Assembly (NCBI GenBank): GCA_958295935.1
Contig: OY282385.1
Location: forward strand, 1,178,001 to 1,242,000
From: an uncultured Dehalococcoidia bacterium
Lineage (GTDB): Bacteria > Chloroflexota > Dehalococcoidia > Lucifugimonadales > Lucifugimonadaceae
Direction of reading: 5' to 3'
Length of the DNA stretch: 64,000 nt
Position numbers and translations under genes: made by a program. This document shows positions 57,706-64,000 of this stretch, piece by piece; within the stretch, counting starts at the first letter, position 1; every line of letters starts with the position of its first letter. The notes beneath the pieces were generated by a model. It worked only from the letters and a program-made list of their open reading frames with translations. It was not told the origin of the DNA and did no database searches.

Positions 57706-57822
57706 GTGAAGAAACGCTCAGTTGCCGCCGCGCAGGAGGAACGCTTCACAACGCGCAAGAACGACGCCGCCTACTACACGGGCCGCAAAGTCAACTCCGG
57801 CGAGTACAAGCTAATGGGCTAA
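57706..57822 (+). CDS. Possible very small protein, 38 aa
   Basis: A GTG-started ORF with a basic, non-repetitive sequence ending in NDAAYYTGRKVNSGEYKLMG. No ribosome site or known family supports it. It lies alone in a 357-bp gap between moxR and tRNA-Asn, and may be a remnant of a longer gene. Confidence 0.25.
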   Translation: MKKRSVAAAQEERFTTRKNDAAYYTGRKVNSGEYKLMG

Positions 57823-57913
57823 TCGGCCTCGATCCCTACGCCAAGCCCGGATATACACAAACCGTCCCGGACCGCCTGATCGATTGAATTGACCTGAAAA
57901 CAGGCGCGCGGTT

Positions 57914-57988
57914 TGGCTCCCGAGACAGGATTCGAACCTGTGACTAAGCGGTTAACAGCCGCCCGCTCTACCACTGAGCTACTCGGGA
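57914..57988 (-). tRNA. tRNA-Asn (anticodon GTT)
   Basis: The minus strand folds into a standard cloverleaf. The acceptor is TCCCGAG/CTCGGGA, the D-arm GCTC-AGTGGTA-GAGC and the anticodon stem GGCGG/CCGCT (one G-T pair) around loop CTGTTAA. The T-arm is ACAGG-TTCGAAT-CCTGT. G73 is the discriminator, and CCA is encoded (tgg at 57914-57916 on the plus strand). Confidence 0.95.
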
Positions 57989-58205
57989 AAGCTCGATTCG
58001 CGAGGCTATTTCCATCGTAGCGCTAGAGTAGCGCCGCTGCGAATTTCGATGCAATCTGTAAAGTCTACCAAGTCTGCCGGGTCGATCTGCAACGGTTCTG
58101 CCGGCCCGCCCCACTTTTCTTGTCGATCTGAGAAAGCCGAGAGCCGGTTGAGCCACAGGTCTTCTGATGGATCTCATTCCTATTTGCCTCAGATAGACGG
58201 ATCGC

Positions 58206-58235
58206 TTGACCCGTTATCGGCGGCGTTGCTACGCT
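58206..58235 (+). promoter_or_regulatory. Candidate promoter of the DtxR-type gene, implying a leaderless mRNA
   Basis: TTGACC (58206-58211) and TACGCT (58230-58235) are 18 bp apart with TGC before the -10 box. The ATG at 58242 starts only 6 nt behind the -10, exactly where transcription should begin, and no ribosome binding site is present. Confidence 0.5.
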
Positions 58236-58241
58236 GCCTCG

Positions 58242-59000
58242 ATGGTAGACAACGATAACGCCCCCAAACCTCGCAAACGCCGCTCCCGAAGCCGACGACG
58301 CTCTGGAGCAGCGGGCGAGATGCGGCTGACTCAGTCGATGGAGAACTATCTGCTCTCCATCTATTTGGTGCAGGAACAGGGGTTTCGCGTCACCAATGCG
58401 AACCTGGTGGAACAGCTCCGACGGGTTCCGGCCACTGAGTACCTCGGCACCTCCCTCCCCTCGGTCTCCGGCATGCTGCGGCGCATGGAGCGAGAGGGCT
58501 TCATACAAATATCCGAGACGCGGGACATCGGGCTGACCGCGCACGGCAAGACCCTGGCGGAACAGGTGATCCGACGCCACCGGCTCGCAGCCCGCATGAT
58601 CGTCGACCTGCTAGGAGTCGAGCTTCACCGTGTAAACGCAGAGGCCCACCTGCTCGAACACGCCATATCGGACGGGCTGGAGGCTGACATTCGCGAGCGG
58701 CTCGGCAACCCAACCAGAGATCCGTTCGGGCAGCCCATACCGGGCAGCGGTTACACCACTCCCAAGAACGTAGTACCGCTGGACAGCGCACCGGTTGGAT
58801 CCACCATGGTCATCGACCGCATACCGGAAGACGACGAAGACCTGGTGACCTACCTGAACCACTGCGGAGCGTTGCCGGGGGTGGAAGTAGTAGTGGAGGA
58901 GGTGGCCCCCTATCGCGGCATAGTGATACTGAAGGTGGGTGAGGATAGAGCGGTGCTGGGATACGAAGTGGCCTCACGCATCAGGCTGCGGCCTGAATAG
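58242..59000 (+). CDS. DtxR/MntR-family metal-dependent transcriptional regulator
   Basis: A 252-aa protein from the ATG at 58242. A basic N-terminal tail (PRKRRSRSRRRSG) is followed by the winged helix (LTQSMENYLLSIYLVQEQGF, SLPSVSGMLRRMEREGFI), and the dimerisation/metal domain (VIRRHRLAARMIVDLLGVEL, HRVNAEAHLLEHAISDGLEA, RLGNPTRDPFGQPIPG). The C-terminal FeoA/SH3-like domain ends with VGEDRAVLGYEVASRIRL. Such proteins repress iron or manganese uptake genes when loaded with metal. The arginine-rich tail is unusual and could add non-specific DNA binding. No metal transporter is adjacent. The promoter-like element ends at the start codon. Confidence 0.9.
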   Translation: MVDNDNAPKPRKRRSRSRRRSGAAGEMRLTQSMENYLLSIYLVQEQGFRVTNANLVEQLRRVPATEYLGTSLPSVSGMLRRMEREGFIQISETRDIGLTAHGKTLAEQVIRRHRLAARMIVDLLGVELHRVNAEAHLLEHAISDGLEADIRERLGNPTRDPFGQPIPGSGYTTPKNVVPLDSAPVGSTMVIDRIPEDDEDLVTYLNHCGALPGVEVVVEEVAPYRGIVILKVGEDRAVLGYEVASRIRLRPE

Positions 59001-59019
59001 AGGATATTTGCATAACTGG

Positions 59020-59100
59020 CCGGGCCTTTCTTTAGGGAACGGAGCGCCTTGTTCCCTCACACCCTTGCCGAGAGAGTGAGTCTTTATACGCTAGGCCCGG
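59020..59100. terminator. Nested inverted repeats between convergent DtxR and sat genes
   Basis: CCGGGCCT (59020-59027) pairs with AGGCCCGG (59093-59100); within it AGGGAAC (59034-59040) pairs with GTTCCCT (59051-59057). CTTTCTTT follows the first arm on the plus strand. The place between two converging genes makes a shared terminator likely. Confidence 0.45.
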
Positions 59101-59140
59101 TATTGTGGAAAGGTCTAGAGGGGCGGGCAACGGAGGGCCG

Positions 59141-60301
59141 TCAGGCCCCGGCTGCCGTGATCAGGATGTCCGCCACCTCCGGACGCGTGAACTCTTCGGG
59201 AGGCCGCTCACCGCGTGCAAGCATTTCCCTAACCTTCGTCCCGCTGAGGAATACGTGGTCCTCGGGGGCATGAGGGCAGGTCTTTGACGTCGCCATGCCT
59301 CCACACCTGCGACAGTAGAATGAGTGCTCGAAGAACATGGGCCGAATGCCTAGCTCCGAAGCGTCGAACTCGCTGAATATGCGCTGTGCATCATAAGTTC
59401 CGTAGTAATTTCCGACGCCCGCATGGTCTCGTCCCACTATGAAGTGGGTGCAGCCGTAGTTCTTTCGGCAAAGTGCGTGGAATATCGCCTCCCTCGGCCC
59501 TGCGTAGCGCATAAAGGCGGGGAAGGTCCCTAGCAGCGTCCGGCCAGCCGGATAGTAGTGCGTCAGCAACTCCTGGTAGCAGCGCATACGCACCTCTGCC
59601 GCAGTGTCTCCCGCCTTGGTCTCCCCAACCAGGGGGTGGACGATAAGCCCGTCCACCATCTCCAGCGCGCACTTCATGATGTATTCGTGCGCCCGGTGTA
59701 TCGGGTTGCGGGTCTGGAACCCGACGACCGCGCTCCAGCCGTTCGACTCGAACAGGGCTCGGGTCTCAGACGGGGTATAGTCTGCTCCGGCGTACACGTC
59801 GGGCGGTGTCTGAGGCAGGGCCATCACGCTTCCCCCGATGAGGACGTCCCCCTGTGCGTACAGGCCTGCCACGCCCGGATGGGATTCGTCCGCGGTTCTA
59901 AAGACCTCTCGCGCTTCCAGCCGGGCATCGTACTGATAAACGTCTTCCACCGATATCGCCCCAAGTAGACCCCCTGACTGGTCGATCAGAGCCGCCTCTA
60001 TACCGGGTCGCAAGGCTGCCGCTTCGTCACTCTTCACGGCCAGGGTTATCGGCAGCGTCCACACCTCCCCCGTGGCGAGGCGGTTCTCTTCGACCACCGA
60101 GAGATAGTCGTCGCGCCTTAGAAAGCCTGTCAGAGGGCTGAATGCGCCTATGGATATCATCCGAAGATCGGAAGCCCCGCGCCCGTTCAGCACGATTCTG
60201 GGCATTGAGTCGGCGCGCTGGGCAAGGGCTTCTGACTCTTCTATGTTCAAGGTGCGCTGCACCAGCACGCGCCCATGCGGTTCTATCATCCGACTCTCCA
60301 T
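59141..60301 (-). CDS. sat: Sulfate adenylyltransferase (ATP sulfurylase)
   Basis: A 386-aa protein of the homooligomeric Sat type. It shows MISIGAFSPLTGFLRRDDYL, VVGFQTRNPIHRAHEYIM (the ATP-binding QTRNPxHRAHE), PLVGETKAGD, THFIVGRDHAGVGNYYGTYD and a zinc-knuckle-like CRRCGGMATSKTCPH, followed by LSGTKVREML. It makes adenosine 5'-phosphosulfate from sulfate and ATP. The APS reductase gene lies 86 bp upstream on the same strand, so the two give sulfite. No APS kinase domain is fused. The presence of the assimilatory reductase points to cysteine synthesis, not respiration. Start Met1 or Met5 are both possible. Confidence 0.95.
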   Translation of the reverse strand: MESRMIEPHGRVLVQRTLNIEESEALAQRADSMPRIVLNGRGASDLRMISIGAFSPLTGFLRRDDYLSVVEENRLATGEVWTLPITLAVKSDEAAALRPGIEAALIDQSGGLLGAISVEDVYQYDARLEAREVFRTADESHPGVAGLYAQGDVLIGGSVMALPQTPPDVYAGADYTPSETRALFESNGWSAVVGFQTRNPIHRAHEYIMKCALEMVDGLIVHPLVGETKAGDTAAEVRMRCYQELLTHYYPAGRTLLGTFPAFMRYAGPREAIFHALCRKNYGCTHFIVGRDHAGVGNYYGTYDAQRIFSEFDASELGIRPMFFEHSFYCRRCGGMATSKTCPHAPEDHVFLSGTKVREMLARGERPPEEFTRPEVADILITAAGA

Positions 60302-60387
60302 GAAAAGATAAGCCCTCTAGCGGTCATTCCGGTCTATGTACCGAAATACGAGGACTAGCGGCTGACTCCGCCAGGCGCGGGAAAAGA

Positions 60388-61128
60388 TCAAGCTGAACTT
60401 GCAGCGTTCGGCTTTGCCGAGCTCACGACGTGAAGCCCGCACTCCTTGGCGGAAGGATCGGACTCCCACCACCAGCGCCCTGCCCGCAGGTCCTCCCCGG
60501 GGTCTATAGCCCTGGTGCACGGCGCGCAGCCTATGCTCGGGTACCCCTTGTCGTGCAGCTCGTTGTACGGAACGTCGTACTCCTCCACGTAAGCGCGTAC
60601 CTGCTCGAACGTCCAGTTGGCAAGTGGGTTGACCTTGTAATTCGAGTGCTCTTCATTCCACTCGATTATATCGATCCTCCCCCGTTCCATCCCCTGATCC
60701 CTGCGCAGACCGGTGACCCAGGCGTCCACCCCGGAAAGCGCTCTGTTGAGCGGCTCGACCTTGCGCACTCCACAGCACGTCTTGCGGTTTTCCACGCTCT
60801 TGTAGAAGAGATTGAACCCGCCGGAATCGACCATCCCGATCACCGCATCCATTTGGGGATAGAACGTCTCTATTCTTGCGCCGTAGCGCAGGGCCGTCTG
60901 ATCCAACAGAGTGTACGTCTCCGTGGGTAGCCTCAGCGTGTCCAGCGTCATGACGCGCGCCTTGGGGTTCAGGCGCCAGTACATGTCGAAGAGGGCCATG
61001 TCCTCAAGCCCAAAGCTGGACAACTGCGCCGCGCGGTCTCCAAAGCGCCTATCCACCCACTCGAGTATCTCTGAGGGGTGAGCGTCCTCCATATGAAGAT
61101 TGACGTCGGAGAGTTCCGACTTCAGCAT
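60388..61128 (-). CDS. cysH: Assimilatory adenylylsulfate (APS) reductase
   Basis: A 246-aa protein from the ATG at 61128, 8 nt after GGAGG; a longer frame to 61482 overlaps the divergent aminotransferase gene and is rejected. The fold is PP-loop (LSSFGLEDMALFDMY, ARVMTLDTLRLPTETYTLLD). Two cysteine pairs mark a [4Fe-4S] cluster: KTCCGVRKVEPLNRAL (Cys118, Cys119) and GCAPCTRAIDPGEDLRAGRW (Cys201, Cys204); the C-terminal KECGLH (Cys230) is the redox nucleophile. The cluster pattern means APS rather than PAPS is the substrate. It works with sat downstream, giving sulfite; no sulfite reductase gene is in the window. Confidence 0.94.
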   Translation of the reverse strand: MLKSELSDVNLHMEDAHPSEILEWVDRRFGDRAAQLSSFGLEDMALFDMYWRLNPKARVMTLDTLRLPTETYTLLDQTALRYGARIETFYPQMDAVIGMVDSGGFNLFYKSVENRKTCCGVRKVEPLNRALSGVDAWVTGLRRDQGMERGRIDIIEWNEEHSNYKVNPLANWTFEQVRAYVEEYDVPYNELHDKGYPSIGCAPCTRAIDPGEDLRAGRWWWESDPSAKECGLHVVSSAKPNAASSA

Positions 61129-61463
61129 CAGTTCTGCCTCCAAAAGATTGTCCCGTTGTCGATCCCCTGTGATGCGAACGTCCCGCCATGCGGCGTCCGA
61201 ATACAAACGCCGGACGAGTATATCAGCGATGTACGTTCGTAAAGCGAATTGACCGGCCCCGGCGGGTTGACTTGAGCCGCGGGAGAGACCGCCCAAAAGC
61301 GCGCCCCATCCCGAAGACTTCGCATGTTTACGGCCGCATGCGCTTACAGCATCGAGTCCGCTTGGATTAGAATGACGTACAGAACGTCCACCACCGCGCA
61401 GCGCGGTATCCGCCGGCACGCGTTTCCCGCCTACGCCCCAAGCCCCCACGCCCGGAGACCCAC
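61129..61463. other. 335-bp divergent region between cysH and the aminotransferase gene
   Basis: CTTACA (61343-61348) and TAGAAT (61368-61373) could serve the aminotransferase gene but are 19 bp apart. No riboswitch or coding sequence can be recognised. Confidence 0.35.
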
Positions 61464-62837
61464 ATGAGCACCATCGAGGCATACTCAGGCGAACGTATCG
61501 AAGAGCTTCAGCAGATAGCCGGCGACCACCTTTTCATGCACGCCTCCCAGCTCAACGACTGGCGCGGAAATCTGAAAGTGTTCGTCAAGGGCGAAGGCTG
61601 CTGGGTAACCGACATTTCGGGAAACCGGTTGCTCGATGGTATGGCAGGGCTCTGGTACAAGGCTGCCGGCTACGGACGACGGGAGATCGCAGACGCTGTT
61701 TACGAACAGATGCAGGCTATCTCCTCACCGCCGGCCGGCTCTGCCGCAGTTCCTCAGATACAGCTCGCGGGAAAGGTCGCCGAGCTGTACTCCGACAATC
61801 GCGCAAGAACCTTCTTCACCTCGGGCGGCTCGGAAGCCGTCGAAACCGCTGTCAAGATGGCCAAGAAATACCAGCAGCTCAACGGCAAGCCCAGAGCATT
61901 CAAGGTCATTTCCAGGCGCTACTCCTACCACGGGGCCACCGCCATGGCGGTCAGCCTTGGGCGCAGCCCCGCGGCAGACCCCATGGGCCCGGAGATGCCC
62001 GGAGCTTTGCACGTTACCAATTGGGACTCCTACAGGCCGGCCTACGAAGGCGACCCGGTCGACGCCGCAGTGAAATGCGCCAACGAGTTCGAAACGGTCA
62101 TCCTGCACCAGGGGCCGGAAACAGTCGCAGCGATCATCGCAGAGCCGGTGTCCGCCGCCGCAGGCATTCACTTCCCGCCCGCAGAGTACTGGCAGAGACT
62201 CCGAGAAATCGCAGATCTGTACGACGTGGTCCTGATAGCGGACGAGGTGATAACCGGATTCGGGCGGCTAGGAACATGGTTCGGACCAATGAACTGGGAC
62301 GTACAACCAGACGTCACCGCAGTGGCCAAGGCCATCACTAGCGGATACGTACCCCTTGGAGCAGCCATCGCCACCAAGAAGGTCGCAGACGCCTTCACCG
62401 GGTCGGACGCGGAAACCTTCCGACACCTCATCACCTTCGGCGGACATCCCGTGTCCACCGCCGCCGCGCTCGCCAATCTCGAAATAATGGAAAGCGAAGA
62501 CCTCGTCGGAAACTCTCGCCGAATGGGCGACTACCTCTACAGCCAGCTGCAGCGGCTAAGGGAGCACGAAATCGTAGGAGACGTAAGGGGTGGCCTGGGG
62601 CTGTTGGCCGCTGTGGAGTTGGTGAAGGATAGGGACTCCAAAGAGCGCTTTCCGGCAGCCGCGGGGCTGGCCAAGCGACTGCCAAAGATACTCTACGAAC
62701 GAAACCTCGTCAGCTTCAGGGCCGGAGACGTGATTTCCATATGCCCCCCCCTGATTATCGACCGAGACGAGATCGATTTCCTCGTAGACGCGCTGGACGG
62801 GGCGCTCGAACAGATGTCAAAGGAACTCTCCGCCTAA
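61464..62837 (+). CDS. Class III (omega) pyridoxal-phosphate aminotransferase
   Basis: A 457-aa protein with the class III signatures: GCWVTDISGNRLLDGMAGLW, RTFFTSGGSEAVETAVKMAK, SRRYSYHGATAMAVSLG, the cofactor segment VVLIADEVITGFGRLGTWFG and the catalytic Lys in TAVAKAITSGYVPLGA. Downstream ITFGGHPVSTAAALANLEIM is typical. Members use pyruvate or 2-oxoglutarate with beta-alanine, taurine, putrescine or similar omega-amines; the sequence alone does not decide. The gene for a peptide-type ABC ATPase starts 168 bp later and may be linked in function. The start lies 18 nt from the upstream gene's longer, rejected frame. Confidence 0.9.
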   Translation: MSTIEAYSGERIEELQQIAGDHLFMHASQLNDWRGNLKVFVKGEGCWVTDISGNRLLDGMAGLWYKAAGYGRREIADAVYEQMQAISSPPAGSAAVPQIQLAGKVAELYSDNRARTFFTSGGSEAVETAVKMAKKYQQLNGKPRAFKVISRRYSYHGATAMAVSLGRSPAADPMGPEMPGALHVTNWDSYRPAYEGDPVDAAVKCANEFETVILHQGPETVAAIIAEPVSAAAGIHFPPAEYWQRLREIADLYDVVLIADEVITGFGRLGTWFGPMNWDVQPDVTAVAKAITSGYVPLGAAIATKKVADAFTGSDAETFRHLITFGGHPVSTAAALANLEIMESEDLVGNSRRMGDYLYSQLQRLREHEIVGDVRGGLGLLAAVELVKDRDSKERFPAAAGLAKRLPKILYERNLVSFRAGDVISICPPLIIDRDEIDFLVDALDGALEQMSKELSA

Positions 62838-63005
62838 CAATGCTATCCTTGCCCCGGATAGTGCCCGCAGATACTAGTGTGGTATAGTTCCCGCCACTTG
62901 AATAAGTGACGATAGGCGGCGGCTTTGGATCGAGCGCGCCGGAATGCCTACCTAGGTTCAGGCAAACGCAAACTGCGGTAACCAGATCAAGCGGCAGGAG
63001 CCGAC

Positions 63006-64000
63006 ATGGACCAAACTACAAGCACTCCCGAGGCCGAAGTCGAACAGGCAAACGTCTCACCGAAGACGTATGACCGATTCGGACCCGACACCGTAGGCGA
63101 AGAGGTCGTACTCGACGTCAAGGAACTACGAACCTACTTCACCACCCGTTGGGGCACCGTTAAAGCGGTCGACGGCGTTAGCTACCGGGTGCACAGAGGC
63201 GAAACCCTCGGCATAGTCGGCGAGTCCGGCTCCGGCAAGTCTGTACAGGCCCTGTCGGTCATGCGCCTGGTCCCGTCACCTCCCGGACACATCGTCGGCG
63301 GAGAGGTGCGCCTTGCCATAACGGAGGACGGTAAGACCACCGTAAAAGACGTCCTCCAAGTCTCCGAATCGGAGATGACCAAGATCAGGGGCGGAGAGAT
63401 CGCAATGATCCTCCAGGACCCCATGACAGCCCTCAACCCCGTCTTCACCATCGAAAATCAGGTGGGCGAGGCGATCACCATCCACCAGGGACTCAAGGGC
63501 AAGCCGCTCTGGGAGAAGATCATTGAGGCGCTCCGACACGTCCGCATACCCGCAGCTGAGCAGCGAGCCAAAGACTATCCCCATCAGCTATCAGGCGGAA
63601 TGCGCCAGCGCGTGGTCGGCGCCATCGGCATATCCTCTACCCCCTCGGTAATCATCGCCGACGAGCCCACAACCTCCTTGGACGTGACCATTCAGGCCGC
63701 GTATCTCAGGCTGCTAAAGCAGCTGCAGGCTGAGGACGGCGTATCTATCATCTTCATCACCCACGACTTCGGCATCGTCGCCAAGATGTGCGACCGAGTC
63801 GCAGTCATGTATGCCGGGCGCATAGTCGAGTCCGGAGACGTCCGGCAGATCTTCAACTCGCCGAGGCACCCATACACACAGGCGCTCATCGAATCCGTGC
63901 CCAAACTCGAAGTCAAGACCGGACGACTCCGGCAAATCGATGGGCAGCCCCCTTTGCTCTACAATCTCCCACCCGGTTGTCCTTTCGCCCCGCGCTGTCC
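63006..64000 (+). CDS. ABC transporter ATP-binding protein, DppD/OppD type (3' end outside window)
   Basis: The frame is open from ATG 63006 to the window edge (331 residues visible), with AGGAG 6 nt upstream. Seen are Walker A VGESGSGKSVQAL, the Q-loop in LQDPMTALNPVFTI, the signature QLSGGMRQRV, Walker B VIIADEPTTSLDV, ITHDFGI, and the start of the oligopeptide-transporter C-terminal domain with PPGCPFAPRC, which can bind a 4Fe-4S cluster. About 40 N-terminal residues before the ATPase fold are extra. It energises peptide or similar uptake; its permeases are not visible here. The importer at 38-42 kb lacks ATPase genes, so this protein could serve it, but the distance makes that only a guess. 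Confidence 0.93.
   Translation, partial: MDQTTSTPEAEVEQANVSPKTYDRFGPDTVGEEVVLDVKELRTYFTTRWGTVKAVDGVSYRVHRGETLGIVGESGSGKSVQALSVMRLVPSPPGHIVGGEVRLAITEDGKTTVKDVLQVSESEMTKIRGGEIAMILQDPMTALNPVFTIENQVGEAITIHQGLKGKPLWEKIIEALRHVRIPAAEQRAKDYPHQLSGGMRQRVVGAIGISSTPSVIIADEPTTSLDVTIQAAYLRLLKQLQAEDGVSIIFITHDFGIVAKMCDRVAVMYAGRIVESGDVRQIFNSPRHPYTQALIESVPKLEVKTGRLRQIDGQPPLLYNLPPGCPFAPRC

Noticed and set aside
61129-61482. N-terminal extension of cysH
   Set aside because: The ATG at 61128 has a GGAGG at good distance and starts at the family's usual N-terminus; the extension has no homology and overlaps the divergent gene.

Overview
The window looks like part of a bacterial chromosome from the phylum Chloroflexota, probably of the SAR202/Dehalococcoidia type. 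This is an inference from content, not from a marker-gene tree. The clues are a chlor_Arch_YYY (DUF2298) membrane protein, a very short EF-Ts (167 aa), lipoproteins with proline/threonine or valine/glutamate stalks, three separate enolase-superfamily dehydratase paralogues plus a UxuA, and a DUF1501/DUF1800 pair next to a long ankyrin protein. GC content is high, genes are densely packed, and no phage, insertion sequence or CRISPR array is visible.

Layout. 1-7.9 kb: end of a DUF2298 protein, a small P-loop protein, hpf, comF, a HAD hydrolase, an enolase-superfamily dehydratase, a type II glutamine synthetase, a pentapeptide-repeat protein and a Gfo/Idh/MocA oxidoreductase. 8.1-10.5 kb: a GMC oxidoreductase with a gluconate-2-dehydrogenase-subunit-3-like partner, then tRNA-Gly(CCC). 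10.7-16.5 kb: a minus-strand cluster DUF1800 - DUF1501 - ankyrin protein (19 repeats) - NHL propeller, none with an obvious export signal. 16.9-22.8 kb: a second enolase-superfamily enzyme, two tandem VOC proteins, a split YceI lipoprotein gene, ccdA with a small membrane protein, and a LuxR-type regulator. 23-33.2 kb: the classical rpsB-tsf-pyrH-frr / uppS-cdsA-dxr-rseP cluster, interrupted between frr and uppS by two tandem exported metallo-beta-lactamase-fold genes. 33.3-37.9 kb: a 46-aa ORF, a dihydroorotase-like amidohydrolase, clpS, a third enolase-superfamily enzyme and fabI. 38-42 kb: a dipeptide-type ABC importer (binding protein, two permeases) with no adjacent ATPase. 42.6-47.6 kb: an unknown lipoprotein, mannonate dehydratase, an MFS transporter and an amino-acid-type binding lipoprotein. 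47.8-51.7 kb: dnaE and a DUF2007-like protein. 51.8-57.6 kb: ogt, then a moxR-DUF58-transglutaminase (TgpA-like) operon. 57.9-61.1 kb: tRNA-Asn, a DtxR-family regulator, and the sulfate assimilation genes sat and cysH. 61.5-64 kb: a class III aminotransferase and the start of a DppD-type ABC ATPase.

Together the accessory genes suggest scavenging of sugar acids or related hydroxy acids (three enolase-superfamily enzymes, UxuA, GMC and Gfo/Idh oxidoreductases, MFS carrier) and of peptides or amino acids (ABC parts), in a heterotroph that assimilates sulfate. The least explained parts are the DUF1800/DUF1501/ankyrin/NHL cluster without export signals, the MBL pair lodged in the rpsB-rseP cluster, and a transglutaminase whose nucleophilic cysteine is serine. 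Several palindromes and strong stem-loops in the intergenic regions look regulatory.
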